From positions 558,001-622,000 of the forward strand of contig NW_027478721.1 of NCBI RefSeq assembly GCF_051014685.1: DNA of 64,000 bases. Reading direction: 5' to 3'. The notes under the pieces are model-generated. The model saw nothing but the letters and a program-made list of their open reading frames with translations, was not told the DNA's origin and ran no database searches. Origin of the DNA: Ptiloglossa arizonensis. Taxonomy: Eukaryota > Arthropoda > Insecta > Hymenoptera > Colletidae. The position numbers were made by a program, and so were the translations under genes. Positions 23,195 through 35,270 of the stretch are shown in pieces (position 1 is the stretch's first letter; each line of letters begins with the position of its first letter).

Positions 23195-24255
23195 CAGAAT
23201 GGCCTAGGGAAAAAATACACATACCGTTGTAATCGGGCGAGGTTTCTACTTTCAGATGCAATAGAAATTTTTGGGTTAGGTCAACCCGTTCGCGAGATTT
23301 GGGAGTTTGAGGACAAGAAATGGTTGAGAAGGCAAAAATTTTTTCGCATTTCTGCTGCTCCAAACGCATAACCAGAATGGCCTAGGGAAAAAAATACACA
23401 TACCGTTGTAATGGGGCGAGTTTCTACTTTCAGATGCAATAGGAATTTTTGGGTTAGGTCAATCCGTTCGCGAGATATGGGAGTTTGAAGCGAAGAAATG
23501 GTTGAGAAGACAATAAATTTTTCGCACTTCTGCTGCTCCAATCGCTTAACCAGAATGGCCTAAGGGGAAAATGCACGTACCGTTGTAATCGGCGAGTTTC
23601 TACTTTCAGATGCAATAGGAATTTTTGGGTTAGGTCAATCCGTTCGCGAGATATGGGACCTTTGGAGCCAAGAAATGGTTGAGAAGGCAAAAAATTTTTG
23701 CAATTCCGCTGCTCCAAACGCTTAACCAGAATGGCCTAGGGAAAAAATACACATACCGTTGTAATCGGGCGAGTTTCTACTTTCAGACGCAATAGGAATT
23801 TTTGGGTAGGGTCAATCCGTCCGCGAGATATGGGAGTTTGAAGACAAGAATGGTTGAGAAGGCAAAAAATTTTTCGCAATTCTGCTGCTCCAAACGTTTA
23901 ACCAGAATGGCCTAGGGGAAAAAATACGCATATCGTTATAATCGGGCGAGTTTCTACTTTCAGACGCAGCAGGAATTTTTGGGTTTGGTCAATCCGTTCG
24001 CGAGATATGGGAGTTTGAAGCCAAGAAATGGTTGAGAAGACAAAAAATTTTTCGCAATTCTGCTGCTCCAAACGCTTAACCAGAATGGGCCTATGGAAAA
24101 AATACACATACCGCCAGTAATCGGGCGAGTTTCTACTTTCAGATGCAACAGGAATTTTTGGGTTAGGTCAATCCGTTCGCGAGATATGGGAGTTTGAAGC
24201 CAAGAAAATGGTTGAGAAGGCAAAAAATTTTTCGCAATTCTGCTGCTCCAAGCGC
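23195..24255 (+). repeat. HOR copy W1 (6 monomers, 7-mer offset)
   Basis: It matches 24442 onward at about 1247-1249 bp. Shared marks are GCAATAGAAATTTTTGGG with AGATTTGGGAGTTTGAGGAC, GTAATGGGGCGAG, the AATCGC/AAGGGGAAAATGCACG monomer, TTTTTGCAATTCCGC, and CCTATGGAAAA. The small indels inside it are mostly not shared with W2. Confidence 0.75.
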
Positions 24256-24441
24256 TTAACCAGAATTGCCTAGGGAAAATAATACGCATATCGTTGTAAT
24301 CCGGCGAGTTTCTACTTTCAGATGCAATAGGAATTTTTGGGTTACGTCAATCCGTTCACGAGATGATTGGGAGTTTGAAGCTAAGAAATGGTTGAGGAAG
24401 ACAAAAAATTTTTCGCAATTCTGCTGCTCCAAACGCTTAAC

Positions 24442-25500
24442 CAGAATGGCCTAGGGAAAAAATACACATACCGTTGTAATCGGGCGAGTTTCTACTTTCA
24501 GATGCAATAGAAATTTTTGGGTTAGGTCAATCCGTTCGCGAGATTTGGGAGTTTGAGGACAAGAAATGGTTGAGAAGGCAAAAATTTTTTCGCATTTCTG
24601 CTGCTCCAAACGCATAACCAGAATGGCCTAGGGAAAAAATACACATACCGTTGTAATGGGGCGAGTTTTCTACTTTCAGATGCAATAGGAATTTTTGGTT
24701 AGGTCAATCCGTTCGCGAGATATGGGAGTTGAAGCGAAGAAATGGTTGAGAAGACAATACTATTTTTCGCACTTCTGCTGCTCCAATCGCTTAACCAGAA
24801 TGGCCTAAGGAAAAATGCACGTACCCGTTGTAATCGGGCGAGTTTCTACTTTCAGATGCAATAGGAATTTTTGGGTTTAGGTCGATCCGTTCGCGAGATA
24901 TGGGACTTTGGAGCCAAGAAATGGTTGAGAAGGCAAAAAATTTTTGCAATTCCGCTGCTCCAAACGCTTAACCAGAATGGCCTAGGGAAAAAATACACAT
25001 ACCGTTGTAATCGGGGCGAGTTTCTACTTTCAGACGCAATAGGAATTTTTGGGTTAGGTCAATCCGTCCGCGAGATATGGGAGTTTGAAGACAAGAAATG
25101 TTTGAGAAGGCAAAAAATTTTTCGCAATTCTGCTGCTCCAAACGTTTAACCAGAATGGCCTAGGGAAAAAATACGCATATCGTTATAATCGGGCGAGTTT
25201 CTACTTTCAGACGCAGCAGGAATTTTTGGGTTTGGTCAATCCGTTCGCGAGATATGGGAGTTTGAATCCAAGAAATGGTTGACGAAGACAAAAAATTTTT
25301 TCGCAATTCTGCTGCTCCAAACGCTTAACCAGAATGGCCTATGGAAAAAATACACATACCGCAGTAATCGGGCGAGTTTCTACTTTCAGATGCAACAGGA
25401 ACTTTTGGGTTAGGTCAATCCGTTCGCGAGATATGGGAGTTTGAAGCCAGAAATGGTTGAGAAGGCAAAAAATTTTTCGCAATTCTGCTGCTCCAAAACG
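24442..25500 (+). repeat. HOR copy W2 (6 monomers)
   Basis: This is the second copy of W1 with the same order of diagnostic monomers. It carries its own private indels: GCGAGTTTTCTAC near 24662, GGGAGTTGAAGCG near 24725, TACCCGTTG near 24823 and GGGTTTAGGTCGATCC near 24873. Indel-free relatives of the same monomers lie at 28.3-31.7 kb. Confidence 0.75.
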
Positions 25501-26216
25501 CTTAACCAGAATGGCCTAGGGAAAAAAATACACATACCTTTGTAATCGGGCGAGTTTCTACTTTCAGATGCAATAGGAATTTTTGGGTTGGGTCAATCCG
25601 TTCGCGAGATATGGGAGTTTGAAGCCAAGAAATGGTTGAGAAGGCAAAACATTTTTCGCAATTCTGCTGCCCCAAACGGCTAACCAGAATGGCCTAGGGA
25701 AAAAATACGCATATCGTTATAATCGGGCGAGTTTCTACTTTCAGACGCAGCAGGGAATTTTTTGGGTTTGGTCAATCCGTTCGCCAGATATGGGACTTTG
25801 AAGCTAAGAAATGGTTGAAGAGACAACAAATTTTTCGCAATTCTGCTGCTCCAAACGCTTAACCAGAATGGCTAGGGAAAAAATACACGTACCGTTGTAA
25901 TCGGGGCGAGTTTCTACTTTCAGATGCAACAGGAATTTTTGGGTTAGGTCAATCCGTTCGCGAGATATGGGAGTTTGAAGCCAAGAAATGGTTGAGAAGG
26001 CAAAAAATTTTTCGCAATTCTGCTGCTCCAAACGCTTAACCAGAATGGCCTAGGGAAAAAATATACATACCGTTGTAATCGGCGAGTTTCTACTTTCAGA
26101 TGCAATAGGAATTTTTGGGTTAGGTCAAGCCGTTCGCGAGATATGGGAGTTTGAAGGCCAAGAAATGGTAGAGAAGGCAAAAATTTTTCGCAATTCTGCT
26201 GCGCCAAACGCTTAAC

Positions 26217-26403
26217 CAGAATGGCCTAGGGAAAAAATTGTACACACACCGTTGTAATCGGGAATCGGGCGAGTTTCTACTTTCAGATGCAATAGGAAAT
26301 TTTGGGTTACGTCAATCCGTTCGCGAGATATGGGAGTTTGAAGCTAAGAAATGGTTGTGAAGACAACAAATTTTTCGCACTTCTGCTGCTCCAAACGCTT
26401 AAC
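26217..26403 (+). repeat. 187-bp monomer with an internal 7-bp duplication
   Basis: This monomer is 10 bp longer than its neighbours. Seven bases come from a duplicated AATCGGG (ATCGGGAATCGGGCGAG near 26258-26271), and three from AAAAAATTGTACAC in place of AAAAAATACAC near 26235. The duplication lies inside the CENP-B-box-like motif I and is the only one of its kind I noticed. Confidence 0.85.
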
Positions 26404-28172
26404 CAGAATGGCCTAGGAAAAAAATACACAAACCGTTGTAATCGGGCGAGTTTCTACTTTCAGGTGCAATAGGAATTTTTGGGTTAGGTCAATCCGTTCG
26501 CGAGATATGGGAGTTTGAAGCCAAGAAATGGTAGAGAAGGCAAAAAATTTTTCACAATTCTGCTGTTCCAAACGCTTAACCAGAATGGCCTAGGGAAAAA
26601 ATACACATACCGTTGTAATCGGGCGAGTTTCTACTTTCAGATGCAATAGGAATTTTTGGGATAGGTCAATCCGTTCGCGAGATATGAGACTTTGAAGCCA
26701 GGAAATGGTTGAGAAGGCAAAAAATTTTTCACAATTCTGCTGCTCCAAACGCTTAACCAGAATGGCCTAGGGAAAAAATACACATACCGTTGTAATCGGG
26801 CGAGTTTCTACTTTCAGGTGCAATAGGAATTTTTGGGTTAGGTCAATCCGTTCGCGAGATATGGGAGTTTGAAGCTAAGAAATGGTAAAGAAGACAACAA
26901 ATTGTTCGCACTACTGCTGCTCCAAACGCTTAACTAGAATGGCCTAGGGAAAAAATACACATACCGTTGTAATCGGGCGAGTTTCTACTTTCAGACGCAA
27001 CAGGAACTTTTGGGTTAGGTCAAGCCGTTCGCGTGATATGGGAGTTTGAAGCCAAGAAATGGTTGAGAAGGCAAAAAATTTTTCGCAATTCTGCTGCTCC
27101 AAACGCTTAACCAGAATGGCCTAGGGAAAAAATACACATACCGTTGTAATCGGCGTGTTTCTACTTTCAGGTGCAACAGGAATTTTTGGGTTAAGTCAAT
27201 CCGTTCGCGATATATGGGAGTTTGAAGCCAAGAAATGGTAGAGAATGCAAAAAATTTTTCACAATTCTGCTGCTCCAAACGCTTAACCAGAATGGCCTAG
27301 GGAAAAAATACACATACCGTTGTAATCGGGCGAGTTTCTACTTTCAGATGCAATAGGAATTTTTGGGATAGGTCAATCCGTTCGCGAGATATGAGACTTT
27401 GAAACCAAGAAATGGTTGAGAAGGCAAAAAATTTTTCGCAATTCTGCTGCTCCAAACGCTTAACCAGAATGGCCTAGGGAAAAAATACACATACCGTTGT
27501 AATCGGGCGAGTTTCTACTTTCAGATGCAATAGGAAATTTTGGGTTACGTCAATCCGTTCGCGAGATATGGGAGTTTGAAGCTAAGAAATGGTTGAGAAG
27601 ACAACAAATTTTTCGCACTTCTGCTGCTGCAAACGCTTAACCAGAATGGCCTAGGAAAAAAATACACATACCGTTGTAATCCGGCGAGTTTCTACTTTCA
27701 GGTGCAATAGGAATTTTTGGGTTAGGTCAATCCGTTCGCGAGATATGGGAGTTTGAAGCCAAGAAATGGTAGAGAAGGCAAAAAATTTTTCACAATTCTG
27801 CTGTTCCAAACGCTTAACCAGAATGGCCTAGGGAAAAAATACACATACCGTTGTAATCGGGCGAGTTTCTACTTTCAGATGCAATAGGAATTTTTGGGAT
27901 AGGTCAATCCGTTCGCGAGATATGAGACTTTGAAGCCAGGAAATGGTTGAGAAGGCAACAAATTTTTCACAATTCTGCTACTCCAAACGCTTAACTAGAA
28001 TGGCCTAGGGAAAAAATACACATACCCTTGTAATCGGGCGAGTTTCTACTTTCAGGTGCAATAGGAATTTTTGGGTTAGGTCAATCCGTTCGCGAGATAT
28101 GGGAGTTTGAAGCTAAGAAATGGTAAAGAAGACAACAAATTGTTCGCACTACTGCTGCTCCAAACGCTTAAC
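26404..28172 (+). repeat. 7-monomer offset tandem duplication (~1238 bp)
   Basis: The monomer at 26404 (CCTAGGAAAAAAATAC) recurs at 27642; GTAGAGAAGG at 26531 recurs at 27769. Both copies run through the TGCTGTTCC, GGGATAGGTC with GATATGAGAC, and TTGTTCGCACTACTGC monomers. The intervening monomers hold TAACTAGAATGG and GTGCAACAGG with GGGTTAAGTC. Confidence 0.75.
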
Positions 28173-29754
28173 CAGAATGCCCTAGGGAAAAAATACGCAT
28201 ATCGTTGTAATCCGGCGAGTTTCTACTTTCAGATGCAATAGGAATTTTTGGGTTACGTCAATCCGTTCGCGAGATTTGGGAGTTTGAAGCTAAGAAATGG
28301 TTGAGAAGGCAGAAAATTTTTCGCAATTCTGCTGCTCCAAACGCTTAACCAGAATGGCCTAGGGAAAAAATACACATACCGTTGTAATCGGGCGAGTTTC
28401 TACTTTCAGATGCAATAGAAATTTTTGGGTTTGGTCAATCCGTTCGCGAGATATGGGAGTTTGAAGCCAAGAAATGGTTGAGAAGACAAAAAATTTTTCG
28501 CAATTCTGCTGCTCCAAACGCTTAACCAGAATGGCCTATGGAAAAAATACACATACCGCAGTAATCGGGCGAGTTTCTACTTTCAGATGCAACAGGAATT
28601 TTTGGGTTAGGTCAATCCGTTCGCGAGATATGGGAGTTTGAAGCCAAGAAATGGTTGAGAAGGCAAAAAATTTTTCGCAATTCTGCTGCTCCAAACGCTT
28701 AACCAGAATGGCCTAGGGAAAAAATACACATACCTTTGTAATCGGGCAAGTTTCTACTTTCAGATGCAATAGGAATTTTTGGGTTGTGTCAATCCGTTCG
28801 CGAGATATGGGAGTTTGAAGCGAAGAAATGGTTGAGAAGACAATAAATTTTTCGCACTTCTGCTGCTCCAATCGCTTAACCAGAATGGCCTAAGGGAAAA
28901 ATGCACGTACCGTTGTAATCGGGCGAGTTTCTACTTTCAGATGCAATAGGAATTTTTGGGTTAGGTCAATCCGTTCGCGAGTTATGGGACTTTGGAGCCA
29001 AGAAATGGTTGAGAAGGCAAAAAATTTTTGCCATTCCGCTGCTCCAAACGCTTAACCAGAATGGCCTAGGGAAAAAATACACATACCGTTGTAATCGGGC
29101 GAGTTTCTACTTTCAGACGCAATAGGAATTTTTGGGTTAGGTCAATCCGTCCGCGAGATATGGGAGTTTGAAGACAAGAAATGGTTGAGAAGGTAAAACA
29201 TTTTTTGCAATTCTGCTGCTCCAAACGCTTAACCAGAATGCCCTAGGGAAAAAATACGCATATCGTTGTAATCCGGCGAGTTTCTACTTTCAGATGCAAT
29301 AGGAATTTTTGGGTTACGTCAATCCGTTCGCGAGATATGGGAGTTTGAAGCTAAGAAATGGTAAAGAAGACAACAAATTGTTCGCACTACTGCTGCTCCA
29401 AACGCTTAACTAGAATGGCCTAGGGAAAAAATACACATACCGTTGTAATCGGGCGAGTTTCTATTTTCAGACGCAACAGGAACTTTTGGGTTAGGTCAAG
29501 CCATTCGCGTGATATGGGAGTTTGAAGCCAAGAAATGGTTGAGAAGGCAAAAAATTTTTCGCAATTCTGCTGCTCCAAACGCTTAACCAGAATGGCCTAG
29601 GGAAAAAATACACATACCGTTGTAATCGGCGAGTTTCTACTTTCAGGTGCAACAGGAATTTTTGGGTTAAGTCAATCCGTTCGCGATATATGGGAGTTTG
29701 AAGCCAAGAAATGGTTGAGAAGGCAAAAAATTTTTCGCAATTCTGCTGCTCCAA
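26865..29754 (+). repeat. 14-monomer offset pair (2476 bp): 26.87-27.28 kb and 29.34-29.75 kb
   Basis: The TTGTTCGCACTACTGC monomer, the TAACTAGAATGG monomer with GGAACTTTTGGG and TTCGCGTGATATGG, and the AATCGGCG unit with GTGCAACAGG and GGGTTAAGTC occur in the same order in both places. One mark differs: GTAGAGAATGC near 27239 against GTTGAGAAGGC near 29715. Confidence 0.7.
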
Positions 29755-30958
29755 GCGCTTAACCAGAATTGCCTAGGGAGAAAATACACATACCGCTGTA
29801 ATCGGGCGAGTTTCTACTTTCTGATGCAATAGGAATTTTTGGGTTAGGTCAATCCGTTCGCGAGATATGGGAGTTTGAAGCCAAGAAATGGTTGAGAAGG
29901 TAAAACATTTTTTGCAATTCTGCTGCTCCAAACGCTTAACCAGAATGCCCTAGGGAAAAAATACGCATATCGTTGTAATCCGGCGAGTTTCTACTTTCAG
30001 ATGCAATAGGAATTTTTGGGTTACGTCAATCCGTTCGCGAGATTTGGGAGTTTGAAGCTAAGAAATGGTTGAGAAGGCAAAAAATTTTTCGCAATTCTGC
30101 TGCTCCAAACGCTTAACCAGAATGGCCTAGGGAAAAAATACACATACCGTTGTAATCGGGCGAGTTTCTACTTTCAGATGCAATAGAAATTTTTGGGTTT
30201 GGTCAATCCGTTCGCGAGATATGGGAGTTTGAAGCCAAGAAATGGTTGAGAAGACAAAAAATTTTTCGCAATTCTGCTGCTCCAAACGCTTAACCAGAAT
30301 GGCCTATGGAAAAAATACACATACCGCAGTAATCGGGCGAGTTTCTACTTTCAGATGCAACAGGAATTTTTGGGTTAGGTCAATCCGTTCGCGAGATATG
30401 GGAGTTTGAAGCCAAGAAATGGTTGAGAAGGCAAAAAATTTTTCGCAATTCTGCTGCTCCAAACGCTTAACCAGAATGGCCTAGGGAAAAAATACACATA
30501 CCTTTGTAATCGGGCGAGTTTCTACTTTCAGATGCAATAGGAATTTTTGGGTTGGGTCAATCCGTTCGCGAGATATGGGAGTTTGAAGCGAAGAAATGGT
30601 TGAGAAGACAATAAATTTTTCGCACTTCTGCTGCTCCAATCGCTTAACCAGAATGGCCTAAGGGAAAAATGCACGTACCGTTGTAATCGGGCGAGTTTCT
30701 ACTTTCAGATGCAATAGGAATTTTTGGGTTAGGTCAATCCGTTCGCGAGTTATGGGACTTTGGAGCCAAGAAATGGTTGAGAGGGCAAAAAATTTTTGCA
30801 ATTCCGCTGCTCCAAACGCTTAACCAGAATGGCCTAGGGAAAAAATACACATACCGTTGTAATCGGGCGAGTTTCTACTTTCAGACGCAATAGGAATTTT
30901 TGGGTTAGGTCAATCCGTCCGCGAGATATGGGAGTTTGAAGACAAGAAATGGTTGAGA
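28173..30958 (+). repeat. 10-monomer offset duplication (1768 bp): 28173-29190 and 29941-30958
   Basis: The GCCCTAGGG/GCATATCG/AATCCGGCGAG monomer at 28173 recurs at 29941, and AAGCGAAG at about 28820 recurs at 30588. The order in both copies includes GCAATAGAAATTTTTGGGTTTGG, CCTATGGAAAA with CCGCAGTAATC, CCTTTGTAATC with GGGTTGGGTC or GGGTTGTGTC, the AATCGC monomer, and TCCGTCCGCGAG. These are clean homologues of monomers in the indel-rich segment. Confidence 0.8.
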
Positions 30959-31885
30959 AGGCAAAAAATTTTTCGCAATTCTGCTGCTCCAAACGTTTAA
31001 CCAGAATGGCCTAGGGAAAAAATACGCATATCGTTATAATCGGTCGAGTTTCTACTTTCAGACGCAGCAGGAATTTTTGGGTTTGGTCAATCCGTTCGCG
31101 AGATATGGGAGTTTGAAGCCAAGAAATGGTTGAGAAGGCAAAAAATTTTTCGCAATTCTGCTGCTCCAAACGCTTAACCAGAATGGCCTAGGGAAAAAAT
31201 ACACATACCTTTGTAATCGGGCGAGTTTCTACTTTCAGATGCAATAGGAATGTTTGGGTTGGGTCAATCCGTTCGCGAGATATGGGAGTTTGAAGCGAAG
31301 AAATGGTTGAGAAGACAATAAATTTTTCGCACTTCTGCTGCTCCAATCGCTTAACCAGAATGGCCTAAGGGAAAAATGCACGTACCGTTGTAATCGGGCG
31401 AGTTTCTACTTTCAGATGCAATAGGAATTTTTAGGTTAGGTCAATCCGTTCGCGAGATATGGGACTTTGGAGCCAAGAAAAGGTTGAGAAGGCAAAAAAT
31501 TTTTGCAATTCCGCTGCTCCAAACGCTTAACCAGAATGGCCTAGGGAAAAAATACACATACCGTTGTAATCGGGCGAGTTTCTACTTTCAGACGCAATAG
31601 GAATTTTTGGGTTAGGTCAATCCGTCCGCGAGATATGGGAGTTTGAAGACAAGAAATGGTTGAGAAGGCAAAAAATTTTTCGCAATTCTGCTGCTCCAAA
31701 CGTTTAACCAGAATGGCCTAGGGAAAAAATACGCATATCGTTATAATCGGTCGAGTTTCTACTTTCAGAAGCAGCAGGAATTTTTGAGTTTGGTCAATCC
31801 GTTCGCGAGATATGGGAGTTTGAAGCCAAGAAATGGTTGAGAAGACAAAAAATTTTTCGCAATTCTGCTGCTCCAAACGCTTAAC
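30472..31885 (+). repeat. 4-monomer tandem duplication (707 bp)
   Basis: Bases 30472-31178 match 31179 onward monomer by monomer: CCTTTGTAATC, then the AATCGC unit with TGCACGTACCG, then TTTTTGCAATTCCGC, then TCCGTCCGCGAG, then ATCGTTATAATCGGTCGAG. Private changes in the second copy include GGAATGTTTGGG, TTTTTAGGTTAGG, AAAAGGTTGAG and GAAGCAGCAGG. Confidence 0.8.
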
Positions 31886-32420
31886 CAGAATGGCCTATGG
31901 AAAAAATACACATACCGCAGTAATCGGGCGAGTTTCTACTTTCAGATGCAACAGGAATTTTTGGGTTAGGTCAATCCGTTCGCGAGATATGGGAGTTTGA
32001 AGCCAAGAAATGGTTGAGAAGGCAAAAAATTTTTCGCAATTCTGCTGCTCCAAACGCTTAACCAGAATGGCCTAGGGAAAAAATACACATACCTTTGTAA
32101 TCGGGCGAGTTTCTACTTTCAGATGCAATAGGAATTTTTGGGTTGGGTCAATCCGTTCGCGAGATATGGGAGTTTGAAGCCAAGAAATGGTTGAGAAGGC
32201 AAAACATTTTTCGCAATTCTGCTGCTCCAAACGCTTAACCAGAATGGCCTAGGGAAAAAATACGCATATCGTTATAATCGGGCGAGTTTCTACTTTCAGA
32301 CGCAGCAGGAATTTTTGGGTTTGGTCAATCCGTTCGCGAGATATGGGACTTTGAAGCTAAGAAATGGTTGAGAAGACAACAAATTTTTCGCAATTCTGCT
32401 GCTCCAAACGCTTAACCAGA
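31730..32420 (+). repeat. Segment duplicated at 35270-35958 (20-mer offset, 3538 bp)
   Basis: The rare pair CGGTCGAG and GAAGCAGCAGG with TTTTTGAGTTTGG, followed by CCTATGGAAAA, CCTTTGTAATC with GGGTTGGGTC, and GCATATCGTTATAATC, occurs here and again from about 35270. In the second location it lies between the two 3185-bp copies. Confidence 0.8.
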
Positions 32421-32734
32421 ATGGGCTAGGGAAAAAATACACTTACCGTTGTAATCGGGCGAGTTTCTACTTTCAGATGCAACAGGAAATTTTGGGTTAG
32501 GTCGATCCGTTCGCGAGATATGGGAGTTTGAAGCCAAGAAATGGTTGAGAAGGCAAAAAATTTTTCGCAATTCTGGTGCTCCAAACGCTTAACCAGAATG
32601 GCCTAGGGAAAAAATATACATACCGCTGTAATCGGGCGAGTTTCTACTTTCAGATGCAACAGGAATTTTTGGGTTAGGTCAATCCGTTCGCGAGATATGG
32701 GAGTTTGAAGCCAAAAATGGTTGAGAAGGCCAAA

Positions 32735-35270
32735 AATTTTTCGCAATTCTGCTGCTCCAAACGCTTAACCAGAATGGCCTAGGGAAAAAATACACATACC
32801 GTTGTAATCGGGCGAGTTTCTACTTTCAGATGCAATAGGAATTTTTGGGTTAGGTCAAGCCGTTCGCGAGATATGGGAGTTTGAAGCCAAGAAATGGTAG
32901 AGAAGGCAAAAAATTTTTCGCAATTCTGCTGCGCCAAACGCTTAACCAGAATGGCCTAGGGAAAAAATACACATACCGTTGTAATCGGGCGAGTTTCTAC
33001 TTTCAGATGCAATAGGAAATTTTGGGTTACGTCAATCCGTTCGCGAGATATGGGAGTTTGAAGCTAAGAAATGGTTGTGAAGACAACAAATTTTTCGCAC
33101 TTCTGCTGCTCCAAACGCTTAACCAGAATGGCCTAGGAAAAAAATACACAAACCGTTGTAATCGGGCGAGTTTCTACTTTCAGGTGCAATAGGAATTTTT
33201 GGGTTAGGTCAATCTGTTCGCGAGATATGGGCGTTTGAAGCCAAGAAATGGTTGAAAAGGCAAAAAATTTTTCGCAATTCTGCTGCTCCAAACGCTTAAC
33301 CAGAATGGCCTAGGGAAAAAATACACATACCGTTGTAATCGGGCAAGTTTCTACTTTCAGATGCAATAGGAATTTTTGGGTTAGGTCAATCCGTTCGCGA
33401 GATATGGGAGTTTGAAGCCAAGAAATGGTAGAGAATGCAAAAAATTTTTCACAATTCTGCTGCTCCAAACGCTTAACCAGGATGGCCTAGGGAAAAAATA
33501 CACACACCGTTGTAATCGGGCGAGTTTCTACTTTCAGATGCAATAGGAATTTTTGGGTTAGGTCAATCCGTTCGCGAGATATGGGAGTTTGACGACAAGA
33601 AATGGTTGAGAAGGCAAAAAATTTTTCGCAATTCTGCTGCTCCGAACGCTTAACCAGAATGGCCTAGGGAAAAAATACACATACCGTTGTAATCGGGCGA
33701 GTTTCTACTTTCAGATGCAACAGGAATTTTTGGGTTATGTCAATCCGTTCGCGAGATATGGGAGTTTGAAGCTAAGAAATGGTTGAGAAGGCAAAAAATT
33801 TTTCGCAATTCTGCTGCTCCAAACGCTTAACCAGAATGGCCTAGGGAAAAAATACACATACCGTTGTAATCGGGCGAGTTTCTACTTTCAGATGCAATAG
33901 GAATTTTTGGGATAGGTCAATCCGTTCGCGAGATATGAGACTTTGAAGTCAAGAAATGGTTGAGAAGGCAAAAAATTTTTCGCAATTCTGCTGCTCCAAA
34001 CGCTTAACCAGAATGGCCTAGGGAAAAAATACACATACCGTTGTAATCGGGCGAGTTTCTACTTTCAGATGCAATAGGAAATTTTGTGTTACGTCAATCC
34101 GTTCGCGAGATATGGGAGTTTGAAGCTAAGAAATGGTTGAGAAGACAACAAATTTTTCGCACTTCTGCTGCTGCAAACGCTTAACCAGAATGGCCTAGGA
34201 AAAAAATACACATACCGTTGTAATCCGGCGAGTTTCTACTTTCAGGTGCAATAGGAATTTTTGGGTTAGGTCAATCCGTTTGCGTGATATGGGAGTTTGA
34301 ATCCAAGAAATGGTAGAGAAGGCAAAAAATTTTTCACAATTCTGCTGTTCCAAACGCTTAACCAGAATGGCCTAGGGAAAAAATACACATACCGTTGTAA
34401 TCGGGCGAGTTTCTACTTTCAGATGCAATAGGAATTTTTGGGATAGGTCAATCCGTTCGCGAGATATGAGACTTTGAAGCCAGGAAATGGTTGAGAAGGC
34501 AAAAAATATTTCACAATTCTGCTGCTCCAAACGCTTAACCAGAATGGCCTAGGGAAAAAATACACACACCCTTGTAATCGGGCGAGTTTCTACTTTCAGA
34601 TGCAATAGGAATTTTTGGGTTAGGTCAATCCGTTCGCGAGATATGGGAGTTTGAAGCCAAGAAATGGTAGAGAAGGCAAAAAATGTTTCACAATTCTGCT
34701 GCTCCAAACGCTTAACCAGAATGGCCTAGGGAAAAAATACACACACCGTTGTAATCGGGCGAGTTTCTACTTTCAGATGCAATAGGAATTTTTGGGTTAG
34801 GTTAATCCGTTCGCGAGATATGGGAGTTTGACGACAAGAAATGGTTGAGAAGGCAAAAAATTTTTCGCAATTCTGCTGCTCCGAACGCTTAACCAGAATG
34901 GCCTAGGGAAAAAATATACATACCGTTGTAATCGGGCGAGTTTCTACTTTCAGATGCAACAGGAATTTTTGGGTTAGGTCAATCCGTTCGCGAGATATGG
35001 GAGTTTGAAGCCAAAAATGGTTGAGAAGGCCAAAAATTTTTCGCAATTCTGCTGCTCCAAACGCTTAACCAGAATGGCCTAGGGAAAAAATACACATACC
35101 GTTGTAATCGGGCGAGTTTCTACTTTCAGATGCAATAGGAATTTTTGGGTTAGGTCAAGCCGTTCGCGAGATATGGGAGTTTGAAGCCAAGAAATGGTAG
35201 AGAAGGCAAAAAATTTTTCGCAATTCTGCTGCGCCAAACGCTTAACCAGAATGGCCTAGGGAAAAAATAC
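32735..35270 (+). repeat. HOR copy V1 (~2.5 kb, 18-mer offset)
   Basis: It matches 35920-38455 at 3185 bp (18 monomers). Rare shared marks are GGTCAAGCC, TGCTGCGCCAAAC, GTTGTGAAGAC, ACACAAACCG, TCAATCTGTTCGCG with GGGCGTTTG, TTGAAAAGGC, ACCAGGATGG, TTTGACGACAAG, TTTTGTGTTACGTC and TTTGCGTGATATGG. A private difference is GGGTTATGTC near 33734 against GGGTTACGTC near 36918. Short offsets of 2300 bp (13 monomers) also link 32.86, 35.16, 36.04 and 38.34 kb. Confidence 0.85.

Larger units (their letters stand above)
21126..26270 (+). repeat. Indel-rich segment of the same satellite
   Basis: Most monomers carry one or more 1-3 bp insertions or deletions at sites that are invariant elsewhere. Examples are CCTAGGGGAAAA near 21241, ATCGGGGCGAG near 21451, AGACCGCAAC near 21472, GCTGCTTGCTCC near 21571, GCTGCCTCCAAAC near 22109, ATACCGGCTTGTAATC near 22333, ATACCCGTTG near 22512 and AATCGGCGAG near 23589. 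Elsewhere in the window such changes are rare. The monomer order still makes sense, so the array is real, but base-level accuracy here is doubtful. Confidence 0.9.

Noticed and set aside
21067..26207. Crowd of 60-111 codon open frames on both strands
   Set aside because: They arise where small indels shift frames past the satellite's regular stops. They share no start context and are absent from clean copies of the same monomers.
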